A stretch of 64,000 nucleotides of DNA. Origin: Mariniphaga sp041687215. Lineage in GTDB: Bacteria > Bacteroidota > Bacteroidia > Bacteroidales > Prolixibacteraceae. Below the pieces are notes generated by a model, which was given only the letters and a program-made list of their open reading frames with translations, did not search any database and was not told where the DNA came from. The position numbers and the translations under genes are program-made. Location of the stretch: the NCBI RefSeq assembly GCF_041687215.1, contig NZ_JAWLCI010000018.1, positions 3,752-67,751 of the forward strand. Direction: 5' to 3'. Of the stretch, positions 43,801 through 52,327 are shown piece by piece. Each line of letters begins with the position of its first letter. Positions within the stretch are counted from its first letter, which is position 1.

Positions 43801-43854
43801 CCGCTCCTGGAAGCAATTTTTTAATTTCGAACTGGCATGTAAAGGTTCAGCCAT

Positions 43855-44349
43855 CCACTTTCTTTAAGGTTATAGTTTTCCAGCAGCAAAACAGCCGGTC
43901 TTCAAACGAAGAGGACGCCCAACTGTTTGCCCGTTTTTTATTTTTGGTTTTTAAAAATCAAAAAATTATTCTGCCAAAATCTTCTCTATTTTTTTTGTGT
44001 CTTCCGTCCAATATCGGTTTGCAGACTCAAAAACGGGACAAATATAATTTTTTTCGCCCAATTCGAGATTAACTAAAAAAATTTTTAATAGAATGGGAAA
44101 CCACATCCCAATAAGGGACAGGCAAAAATTAAAAGAGATGCAAAGGTACTAATTGCTGAATAGGGCTGCATGTAGCCGAAAGTGCATAGAATGAAAGCAA
44201 ATTCTCTTCTATATTGGTGTTAAAAAAACCGGAATAGCATCAAAATAATGCTCGTATTTTGTTTAAGAAGGAGTTCAGAAATTAACTTTTCCAGGTGCTT
44301 TGTTTATCAATAAAATAACATTTTGATTTACCAACGAGCGAAAGCCAAA
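43855..44349. other. Intergenic region without recognised features
   Basis: About 495 bp separate the secreted-protein operon from the metalloprotease-like gene. Upstream of the operon it should contain a promoter, but no convincing TTG/TAnnTTTG pair was found. Only short T-rich stretches and no hairpin or RNA gene were noticed. Confidence 0.6.
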
Positions 44350-46794
44350 CTACTTCTTAACCATTTTTTGGGTAAACAATTCATTTTTCCCGCAGGATAC
44401 TTTTAACAAATAAATTCCACTTTTTGCGTCGGACAATTCGATTGATTCCTGGTTGCCCAATGGAAATACTCCATCTTTTTTATAAATCGTTTTTCCAAAA
44501 ATATCGATTACCGAAACTTCAACCTGATCGCTGTTTTCAAAGGCCGAAAAATCAAGAAAAAATTTATTGTCAAACGGGTTGGGAAATGCAAGAATTGATT
44601 TTTGGACAATCAAATCGCTGTCGGTAGCCAGGTTTGTTTGAATTTCAAGATTATCAATTGCCCATCCCCAGCCATTCAACGATTGGTCTGAGGCAAGCCT
44701 GAACCGAAAAAGTACCGTGTCACCTGCGGAGAAATCTGTATTATCGGTAAGGTGAATTATATTTTTCAAAAACATATTCTGGTTGCCCACGGCCTGTGAT
44801 TTGTTGTTTACCGTTGAAGTTAAAAATGCCGATTCCCATTTTTCATTTGCACCGGAATCGTACCCGGGTGAAAAAGGAGACCAGGTAAAACCATCATCTT
44901 TACTTCCTTCCACAATTACAAAATCCCAGAATAAATCTTTTGTAAAGTCAGTGCCTTTTTCGCCGGGTTCTACCAAAACCACTTCATCAAAACGCAATTC
45001 GCCACCCTCCTGCAAAATAACCGGGTATTTTAATTGCGCAATCAGGTTGAATTTTTCGTCTTTCACTGCCGACAAGGGGTAAGGATTGATAGTATGCAAT
45101 ATATTATCTGAAAAACCAACCATTCTTGAAATATTGAAATCGGCAACTGCAAAATCGGATAAGCCGGTCTCAAAATCAGAAGAATATTCGTTTACCGGTT
45201 CAAGTGATTGGAAAAAACTGACCGAATAAAATCCGGCTGATGGTGAATATTTTTTATTTCCATTGGCCGATTTATCTTCTGCAACAATCCGGTATTCCAA
45301 ATTTCCATTTTTAAACTGTTCGTTATTTAGCTGGAGTATTCCTGAATAATTTTCTTTTCCTGATAATTTAAGCTCAACAGGAGATTGCAATTCTCCGTTA
45401 AATTTATACTCCACTTTAACCGTATTTACCCCGAGATTATCTTTTGCCAAAGCATGAACTAAAAAATCGACCGAATTTCCGGGAATAATTTTTTGCGGAT
45501 TATGGGCAATTACTGGTGGAATATAATCGGGGCCAATTTTAAACGTAAGTTTTTTAACTGGCGCAGAGAATGGGAATGTATAAGTTTTCCCATTTGTTGT
45601 TTTGGCTTCAAAATAATAATCAATTTTTCCGGTGGAATATTCAAGAGCAATTATTCCCTTAAATTTCCCGGCAGAATCAGCGCGGGTAAGTTCTGCAGAA
45701 GTTGAAGTTTCAAAATTATTGGCAGAAGAAATGATTTGAACCGAAAAATCTTTGGTTTCATCTCCAGTATAAATTTCAATTTCAACAGGTAGTTCAGCAC
45801 ATGGTTCTTCAAAATCTTTTAAAGGTTCAAATTCGAAAACAGGGGCATTCCAACCCATTTCATTTAAAATAGACAAAACTTCATTTCCCGGATGATGAAT
45901 AGCTAACCCTTTGTCTGCAAATGGCATCATTAAACCCCCATCATCTGTTAAATGATAAATACTGGCTCCTTCATTCCAGTAGGGAGGTGAATAAACTTCT
46001 GAAATCCGGGCATTTTTTTCATTTTCGTTTGAAGCTAAAAATCTAAGATTGCCCGAAACCAGTGCATTATGCAGTTGAACTGACGGACTTGGAAATAGAA
46101 CAGAATTGGCCAACTGCTGGTTATCTGTGTTAAAAACATACAAATCGTAAATGCTGGGCACATGGTTTCCGTTATTCAAAAAACCATTGGTACCATCATC
46201 TTTAAAAAATCCTGAAAAACCCAGTCCGTGGGCAATTTCATGCAGAATTGCAGTAACAAAATCGTAATGTGTTTCAGGAGTATTTCCATCAGTCCCAAAA
46301 TACCACGGCAAATTCTGATTAAAACTGCAAATAATATCATAATTTCCAGGATTCATATCTTCACCAGAAAGCTTTTCAGCCAGCGCAACCGGGTAATAAA
46401 CATTTTTTTGCAGTACTTCCTCAAAATTCATATAAAACGAAGTTGGTCTGCTTTTGGCCAGAATGTTGGCATCCATCGATTCCATTTTAACCAGAACATT
46501 TACGGGAACCGGGCTATAAAAAAGACCCTCCCAAATTTGAAATGCATAGTTTAGGGCAGAATGTGCATCCTCAGTTAAATTTTCTGAATTTATCTTGAAA
46601 ACCGCTTTAACAGAACCTGCAGATTTCAACTTTGATTTTTCAGGCGGTCCGGTAAATTTTTTGTTAATATTGCCTGATGCATAGTTAACAAAGTCATTCG
46701 TTAATGTTTTCTTCACTACCTCATTTTTTTGAGCTACGGCGTTGAAAACTCCCGAAATTAACCATAGTATTATGAACAGCCTATTCATTTTCAT
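44350..46794 (-). CDS. Secreted metalloprotease-like protein with T9SS type A sorting domain
   Basis: This is an 814-aa exported protein. The signal peptide (about 1-22) is followed by a region with the zinc-site motif HEIAHGLGFSG (His185, Glu186, His189), as in HExxH metallopeptidases. Beta-sandwich domains follow (about 330-520), then a jelly-roll-like region with GWGWAIDNLEIQTN (MAM/concanavalin-like). The C-terminal Por secretion tail (about 735-814) has AFPNPFDNKFFLDF, IDIFGKTIYKK and SGIYLLKVS, a type A T9SS signal. It is probably cell-surface attached or released. A third zinc ligand was not identified, so activity is likely but unproven. Confidence 0.9.
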   Translation of the reverse strand: MKMNRLFIILWLISGVFNAVAQKNEVVKKTLTNDFVNYASGNINKKFTGPPEKSKLKSAGSVKAVFKINSENLTEDAHSALNYAFQIWEGLFYSPVPVNVLVKMESMDANILAKSRPTSFYMNFEEVLQKNVYYPVALAEKLSGEDMNPGNYDIICSFNQNLPWYFGTDGNTPETHYDFVTAILHEIAHGLGFSGFFKDDGTNGFLNNGNHVPSIYDLYVFNTDNQQLANSVLFPSPSVQLHNALVSGNLRFLASNENEKNARISEVYSPPYWNEGASIYHLTDDGGLMMPFADKGLAIHHPGNEVLSILNEMGWNAPVFEFEPLKDFEEPCAELPVEIEIYTGDETKDFSVQIISSANNFETSTSAELTRADSAGKFKGIIALEYSTGKIDYYFEAKTTNGKTYTFPFSAPVKKLTFKIGPDYIPPVIAHNPQKIIPGNSVDFLVHALAKDNLGVNTVKVEYKFNGELQSPVELKLSGKENYSGILQLNNEQFKNGNLEYRIVAEDKSANGNKKYSPSAGFYSVSFFQSLEPVNEYSSDFETGLSDFAVADFNISRMVGFSDNILHTINPYPLSAVKDEKFNLIAQLKYPVILQEGGELRFDEVVLVEPGEKGTDFTKDLFWDFVIVEGSKDDGFTWSPFSPGYDSGANEKWESAFLTSTVNNKSQAVGNQNMFLKNIIHLTDNTDFSAGDTVLFRFRLASDQSLNGWGWAIDNLEIQTNLATDSDLIVQKSILAFPNPFDNKFFLDFSAFENSDQVEVSVIDIFGKTIYKKDGVFPLGNQESIELSDAKSGIYLLKVSCGKNELFTQKMVKK

Positions 46795-47140
46795 TAACTT
46801 TATTAAAGCATGATATTATGCAACTAAGTTAATGGGATCCAAACTGGTAAATCGATTTTAAAACCTTATTCATGGGTTGAATAAAGCCGTAAAACAGGAC
46901 TGGAAAAGGACATATTTAAACGTGCAAAAAGGATGACACAAAAAGTAAAAAATGCTGATTAAAAGGGTAAAAATTACTGATGTCAGAAAATTCAAACCTT
47001 CAAATTGGCTTACCCCAAGGGCTATCGACTATTTAACAAAACATTTTTGAATGAACAGGAATTATTGTACCCGAATACCATTACAGGGGAATTTTAAGAA
47101 AATAATGAAAAAAAATTTGAAGGATGCAAATGTCAATTTT
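46795..47140. other. AT-rich intergenic stretch without recognised genes
   Basis: About 350 bp upstream of the metalloprotease-like gene contain no ORF or RNA gene that I can support. It ends at the terminator of the partial tRNA and may be part of the region reshuffled when that tRNA was truncated. Confidence 0.5.
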
Positions 47141-47178
47141 AAAAAATAAAGGCCATCAATTTTTAACTGATGACCTTT
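47141..47178 (-). terminator. Rho-independent terminator after the partial tRNA
   Basis: AAAGGTCATCA and TGATGGCCTTT (minus strand, 47178-47168 and 47158-47148) form an 11-bp stem followed by TTATTTTTT. It begins immediately at the tRNA 3' end. Confidence 0.75.
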
Positions 47179-47225
47179 TGTGGGAACTACTGGATTCGAA
47201 CCAGTGACCCTCCCGATTGCATCAT
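47179..47225 (-). pseudogene. 3' portion of a tRNA gene (possible attachment-site remnant)
   Basis: On the minus strand the T arm is perfect: ACTGG-TTCGAAT-CCAGT (47205-47189). It is followed by the acceptor strand AGTTCCCAC and then a terminator. Upstream, neither an anticodon arm, a D arm nor a complementary 5' acceptor (GTGGGAACT) can be found. Only the 3' part of the gene is therefore present. Such fragments are typically left where integrative elements recombine with tRNA genes. The amino-acid identity cannot be assigned. Confidence 0.65.
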
Positions 47226-47418
47226 GGACTGAAAGGTCTGGTGTCCATAACCTGGCAGCGTTTAAATGATTTAATACTTAAAAAGCTAAAATAATTAAAG
47301 TTGAAATAATTGAAATGAATAATTTCATAGCAGTAAATTTTAATTTTATCATTTTTTATGTCTGCATTTCTATGATCAATTTATACTTTCAGCCCGGCAA
47401 TGGTTCATCATGCATAAA

Positions 47419-48072
47419 TTAATATCCATTACCTATGCCATCTCCACAGATACGGCCATGGACATCAGCATGGAGAATTAAAGTACTAAAATCTATCGTC
47501 CCATTGTTTATAAATTTGCCTGTTGCGTTTTCAAAAATACCGTTTCCTGCCAGCACTTCCAGTTTGTTGTTGATTCTGGCAATATTGTTTTTCACGGGCG
47601 ATTGTACGGCATGATCCCAGGTAACAAATGCCCCGTCATCGCTTTTAAAAAAATGAAACAGATGATAGAAGACCGCAGAATTTTCTTTTTCATTTGTAGC
47701 AGAACGATGTGTGATAAAAGATCCCAACTCTCAGGTGACACCGGCAATTGTTGTTTCGTTTGGCATAGCCCCCATGAAACCGGTAACCTTAAATTCATCT
47801 TCCAGCCATGCCATCGGGTCACCATACTTAGGATGCACATTAAAGGCGCCGGCATCTTTTAAGACATCTAACAGATCTGTCACTTCAGAAAAATCGAAAT
47901 AAAAGAAACCTGATAATTGAAAATCATCCTGAAAGCGAACATTCTCACAATTCTCAACAGATAAACTCTTGCTTTTAAGCAAAAACATGTCATCTGATAC
48001 AGCTTCTTCGATTGCAGTGTCACATGCCATAAGAGTGATGGATGCAAATACAAAAAACATTGATTTTTTCAT
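47419..48072 (-). pseudogene. Lipoprotein gene interrupted by an in-frame TGA
   Basis: A lipoprotein signal (lipobox at LMACDT) opens a reading frame that continues for 218 codons in one frame, broken once by TGA at 47731-47733. The parts are MKKSMFFVFASITLMACD to NETTIAGVT and, after the stop, a segment starting GSFITHRSATNEK and ending in FENATGKFINNGTIDFS, a motif seen in small secreted beta-barrel-like proteins. The rest shows no frameshift, so it is a recent nonsense mutation, a base-call error, or readthrough. Unusually for this phylum there is a strong Shine-Dalgarno (GGAGG, 48080-48084) 7 nt before the ATG. Confidence 0.75.
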
Positions 48073-48079
48073 AACATTT

Positions 48080-48084
48080 CCTCC
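48080..48084 (-). promoter_or_regulatory. Strong Shine-Dalgarno site
   Basis: AAAAGGAGG lies 7 nt before the ATG of the interrupted lipoprotein gene. Other genes in the window lack such sites, so this may mark an acquired gene. Confidence 0.6.
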
Positions 48085-48319
48085 TTTTAATTATCGTAGT
48101 ACATTTTAATTTTATTGTAAATTCTTCTTTTTGCATCAGACTGTTTGAGCCGATGACGACAAAACAAATTTATGCTCAAACACCGTTTTTCTGTTTTTCT
48201 TAAAAGTTCAAAAAGTTTACTTATTGGTTCATTCTTATTCTGTTACTGAATTCTTTTTCGCATTTCGTCTTCACAGGATTTTAATGTTTAAAGTCCATGC
48301 GACAAAATTCACTTCCTGT

Positions 48320-50566
48320 TTACCTGCCAATATGAAATGTATGAACGTATTTTAGCGTAATAGTCCTGAAATCGGAAAACGGGAGTAGCGGATCGCTTTT
48401 TCCTTTATTGTTCAACATTTCATTGTAAACCAGGTATAAATCATTTCCGTCTTTGGGATTATAACGCAGACGGAAATTGAACAAACTGATTTGTGACAGT
48501 GAATTGTACTGCACAAATGCATTCATGCTTAGTTTTACGTTCATTGAAGATGAAATCTTCAGGCGTCCCACATGTGAAATATAATCGGGCGAATATTCAA
48601 AGTTGATTCGGTTAAATTCATAAAACCCATTCAGCGTAATGTATTTTGAAATGGTGTAGGTAGGAGTAACCGATGCCGAAAACCGCTTTCCTCCATAAAA
48701 ATTTCCGGAGTTGAATGTAAAAGATGAATTGAGGAGTTTCACTCTTGAAGTCTGATAGAGAAAGGTTAAATCATTATTTACATATTTTCCCGGATGAATT
48801 ACAATTTCGCGGCTAAGATTAAAGGCAACCGGCGGATTGTCAAGGAAGCGGGAATAAGTGAATTGCACGATGCTTCGGTTTTTCCACTCCAGTTGGATAA
48901 AAGGCGAAACCAAAAAAGTTTCCAATTGGATTGACGTATTTGAAAAGTATGCCTGTGAATTGACCGTAAATTGCAGGTAATCCAAAGCGGATTTTTCACC
49001 AGGAATCCAGCCCCAGGAAATGCGGTCGCCAAATGCCTTGAAATTTTTTCTCATTTCAAAACCCAGGCCGGGGTCGTAGTTCAAATCGACCTGTGAGTAA
49101 CTCAGCGAGTAATTAAATCCAACATTAGACCGGTCCTCCCACTGCAAATAAATCCGGTTTCGATCTTTCGGAAAATTTGAGTCTGAATCAGTTTGCTGTG
49201 ATTGCCGGCTCTGTGCCAGGTTCACCTTCAAATAGTCATCCCTGAAAAGGTTGATTATTCCATCCAAACCGTAGGTTAGGTTGGTATTTCCCATAAAATC
49301 GGTACGCGATGTGAATATACCGCCGACATAAGAGTTGTTTTCCGAAATTCTTTTTCGTAACCGGAGTACTCCGAAATTTTCAGAAGGAAAATCAAACTTT
49401 TCCTGCGACTGCATAGTCATGACACCCACATCGAAACTTTGAATACGACCAACCAGGCGCACTCCGCCCCATAAAGGAATAAGTTTACCTTCATTGATTC
49501 CGATTCTTCTGCTGTAAAACAACCGGTTATCATTTTCAAAACTAAATTCCATAATGCTTGAACGTTCCAGGAAAAATCTTCTTTTTTCAGGAAAAAAGAG
49601 AGAAAACCGGCTCAGGTTAACCACCTGATCATCGGCCTCAACCTGCGCAAAGTCTGTGTTTACGGTAATATCCAGGTTCAGATTGTTCGAAACAGCATGT
49701 TGAATATCCAATCCGACATCCAGTTTATTGCCGGATATTTTTTCAAATCCAGGTGATTCCGACAACCGGTTATGATAGTATCCCAAACGCGACAATACAT
49801 AAGGAGAAGTAAACCAGGGCCTTTTATTCTGAATTCCTGAAAAAATGACATCCTGTGCCTGAGATGGTTTGATGAAACTCCAGAATCCCCAGTCTCTGGG
49901 AATAGCAGGATAAACATCCAATTGCTTACTAAATGGACGATAGCGGTAGGCTATTAGTCCCATTGTTGTCAAATCATTTTCACTTTGAAAACGCAGGCTG
50001 CTGAAAGGAATACGTGCTTCTGCCATCCAGCCTTCATCATTTAAAGAAACTTTTGCTTCCCAGTAGGCATTCCACGATAAATCATTGGGATTATTTCCCT
50101 GCGCATCATTTCTGACACTTATATCAATGCGTGAACCGGTAGGAGACAAACAAAAGTACAGTGCATTTTCATTGTCGTTGTAAGTATCCAAAATCAATGA
50201 AATTTGGTCCATTGTCATGTCCAGTTTATCGTGCTCGAAATAGGGCTGCTGGATTAGGGCGGGATCATCATAGCAAATAGCAGAGAAATAAAGGAATTTT
50301 TCATCGTACGCCACACGAAATTCAGTTCGGGTGCCGGGCTCAGCAGAAAACGCCGGCCAATGGCTAACAAGAGGCAAAGCAGCTATAGAACCCCATTCCA
50401 GTGAATCCACAACTCCATCAAAAAGAATTGCAGTCTCCATTTTGGGTACCAGAGCCAATTGCCCAAATGCACCAGTTGCCGGTGCACCGGGCTCCTTTTC
50501 GTTCATAGGTTGGCACCAAACTACTTTTGTGAGTAACAGAAATGATAATCCAATTATAAACTTCAT
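48320..50566 (-). CDS. DUF5916 protein: CBM9-like domain plus outer-membrane beta-barrel
   Basis: This 748-aa protein has a signal peptide (about 1-18) and an N-terminal domain related to carbohydrate-binding family 9 (about 40-230; KMETAILFDGVVDSLEWGS, FRVAYDEKFLYFSAICYD and WMAEARIPFSSLRF). The rest is a DUF5916 region of amphipathic beta-strands (about 240-748), including NTDFAQVEADDQVVNLSRFS and FFPEKRRFFLERSSIMEFS, a strong family hallmark, ending in an aromatic strand (TFHIGR). It probably binds a glycan or aromatic ligand at the outer membrane. The substrate and role are unknown, though the protein is full length. Confidence 0.9.
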   Translation of the reverse strand: MKFIIGLSFLLLTKVVWCQPMNEKEPGAPATGAFGQLALVPKMETAILFDGVVDSLEWGSIAALPLVSHWPAFSAEPGTRTEFRVAYDEKFLYFSAICYDDPALIQQPYFEHDKLDMTMDQISLILDTYNDNENALYFCLSPTGSRIDISVRNDAQGNNPNDLSWNAYWEAKVSLNDEGWMAEARIPFSSLRFQSENDLTTMGLIAYRYRPFSKQLDVYPAIPRDWGFWSFIKPSQAQDVIFSGIQNKRPWFTSPYVLSRLGYYHNRLSESPGFEKISGNKLDVGLDIQHAVSNNLNLDITVNTDFAQVEADDQVVNLSRFSLFFPEKRRFFLERSSIMEFSFENDNRLFYSRRIGINEGKLIPLWGGVRLVGRIQSFDVGVMTMQSQEKFDFPSENFGVLRLRKRISENNSYVGGIFTSRTDFMGNTNLTYGLDGIINLFRDDYLKVNLAQSRQSQQTDSDSNFPKDRNRIYLQWEDRSNVGFNYSLSYSQVDLNYDPGLGFEMRKNFKAFGDRISWGWIPGEKSALDYLQFTVNSQAYFSNTSIQLETFLVSPFIQLEWKNRSIVQFTYSRFLDNPPVAFNLSREIVIHPGKYVNNDLTFLYQTSRVKLLNSSFTFNSGNFYGGKRFSASVTPTYTISKYITLNGFYEFNRINFEYSPDYISHVGRLKISSSMNVKLSMNAFVQYNSLSQISLFNFRLRYNPKDGNDLYLVYNEMLNNKGKSDPLLPFSDFRTITLKYVHTFHIGR

Positions 50567-50599
50567 TTTTTCATTGATTCTAACAAGAAAAATCAGAGC

Positions 50600-51160
50600 T
50601 TATCTTTCCGCCTTTTCAGAAGGAATCGTATTGAAATAATCCCAGAAAACCGCGACCTGGACAATTTTCCACTCTCCATTCACTTTTTCCAGCGTGCGGA
50701 CTTCATTGCTTAAGTTGAATGCACTTAAATCGAGGGTGCTGTTGTACTGCTCCCAAACCACATGGACGGCATCGGGCCCTAAAAAATGATAGCGGATGTT
50801 TTTCCGGTTTACCTCCGGGTGACTGCTGCCACCGCCTTCCACAGGATGCGTTTTTATGTAATTTCCGATTTTTTCATCCACCGCCTGCCAGCCGATACTG
50901 GCGCCGCATGACCCGTCAGAAAAATTCCAGGAATGAAAAGTATAATCAGCCTGAACCCATTGGTTTTTCCAACTGTCATAATCTCTAAAGAAAAATGCAT
51001 TGGTTTCGGCTTCAATCACTTTCAAAACGGCATCAAACTCTTTTGCTTCATCAAAAGCAGGATTTATTTCTGATTGTGGCAAATCATTAGGACTTGAAAG
51101 CCCTGTGGTGAACAAAACTGCTCCGGCAAGCAGAACCATTGGTAATGTCATTTTTTTCAT
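50600..51160 (-). CDS. Secreted SnoaL/NTF2-like protein
   Basis: This is a small exported protein (about 186 aa from the Met at 51160) with a signal sequence (MKKMTLPMVLLAGAVLFTTG) and an NTF2/SnoaL-like domain of the DUF4440 type. The domain shows an N-terminal helix (VLKVIEAETNAFFFRDYDSW), the aromatic WVQADYTFHSW strand and a C-terminal VNGEWKIVQVAVFWDYF. The frame opens 16 codons earlier but the signal peptide sets the start. It is co-directional with the DUF5916 gene (33-bp gap). The function is unknown; such domains bind small ligands or act as hydrolases or isomerases. Confidence 0.83.
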   Translation of the reverse strand: MKKMTLPMVLLAGAVLFTTGLSSPNDLPQSEINPAFDEAKEFDAVLKVIEAETNAFFFRDYDSWKNQWVQADYTFHSWNFSDGSCGASIGWQAVDEKIGNYIKTHPVEGGGSSHPEVNRKNIRYHFLGPDAVHVVWEQYNSTLDLSAFNLSNEVRTLEKVNGEWKIVQVAVFWDYFNTIPSEKAER

Positions 51161-51304
51161 ATTAAAAAATAAAATAATTGAACTTTTTTCATTTAAATAG
51201 ACATTCATCTGAGTGTCTCTTCAAAATTAAGCCGGAAAGCAAAAACCAGTTTTGCTTAAAAGTTCAATTATTTTTCTTTGCAGCTCATTATTGAGCCAGG
51301 TGAT

Positions 51305-52183
51305 TCAGGCCAATGCCATTTGTTGTTTCTTACGGAACTGCAAAGGTGTTTCGCCATAGTTTTCCTTAAAAATGCGGCTGAAATGGGATACGTTTTCAAA
51401 ACCGCTGTCGTAAACAATTTCACCAATGCTTTTTTGACTTGCTGATATCAGCATTTTTGCATGTTCGAGCCGTTTGGCGGTAAGCCATTTTCCCGGTGAA
51501 GTTTTATAATATTTCTGAAATTCTCTTTTAAAGGATGCAACGCTGCGTCCGGCAAGGCGCGCATATTCGGCAATGGTAAGATTAAACATATAATTGGCTT
51601 CCATCACTTCCCAAATTGGTGTGCTTTGCTGATCCACAATACGTAAAACATAAGCCAGCAAACCGGAATTGGAGGGCTCCAAAAAAACATTAAAGAGCAA
51701 CTCGTTAAACTTCAGTTCAAGCAGGTTCTCCGACGGTGGTTTTTTTTGCTGAAAATAGGGGACAATGCTGTAACAAAATCCGCGGATGATTTCGGTCATG
51801 TTTATTTCCACAAACATATCGGTAGGCGGGGAAGGCAGATTTTTAACCGGCAGTTGTTCCCGGTATTCGCTGAAGAACCGTCGCAGCATTTCATCCTGAA
51901 AAAAGAAAGCCAGTACCTCCCACCCCACCATTTCGTGCTTTTCGGTGGTGTAGGCTGTTTTGCGTATAAACAGCGATTTATCCTGAGTCAGTGGCCACGA
52001 TTTTCCGTTGTGATGAAACGTTTTTTTACCTTTCAGGGTAAATACAAATTCATTGTAATGGTTGAAAAGTTGCAGGTGCTTGTCCACCTGTGGACAAATC
52101 CAGTACAAAAAGAGCATATCTTTTACCGAAAAAACTTTAAACGTGTCAGGATCGGAGAGCGTAAAATCGTATTTATTAATCAT
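51305..52183 (-). CDS. AraC-family transcriptional regulator
   Basis: This is a 292-aa regulator with an N-terminal cupin-like sensing region (about 20-100, with FTLKGKKTFHHNGKSWPL) and a C-terminal pair of helix-turn-helices (about 195-285). The HTH signatures are TIAEYARLAGRSVASFKREF and IGEIVYDSGFENVSHFSRIF, and the family end GETPLQFRKK is present. It lies upstream of, and in the same direction as, the SnoaL-like and DUF5916 genes, which it may control. No operator was identified. Confidence 0.95.
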   Translation of the reverse strand: MINKYDFTLSDPDTFKVFSVKDMLFLYWICPQVDKHLQLFNHYNEFVFTLKGKKTFHHNGKSWPLTQDKSLFIRKTAYTTEKHEMVGWEVLAFFFQDEMLRRFFSEYREQLPVKNLPSPPTDMFVEINMTEIIRGFCYSIVPYFQQKKPPSENLLELKFNELLFNVFLEPSNSGLLAYVLRIVDQQSTPIWEVMEANYMFNLTIAEYARLAGRSVASFKREFQKYYKTSPGKWLTAKRLEHAKMLISASQKSIGEIVYDSGFENVSHFSRIFKENYGETPLQFRKKQQMALA

Positions 52184-52327
52184 AACTACAAGCTTTAGCG
52201 TTGATCATGTGTAAGTTACGACTTTTTATTTAAAGACAAAAGAGTGAAATATATTTTTATAATTCTTTTCAGGTTTCGATAGGAAAATGAATCTTCTCTT
52301 TTCTTTGAATAAGTAGTCCTTCTGATT

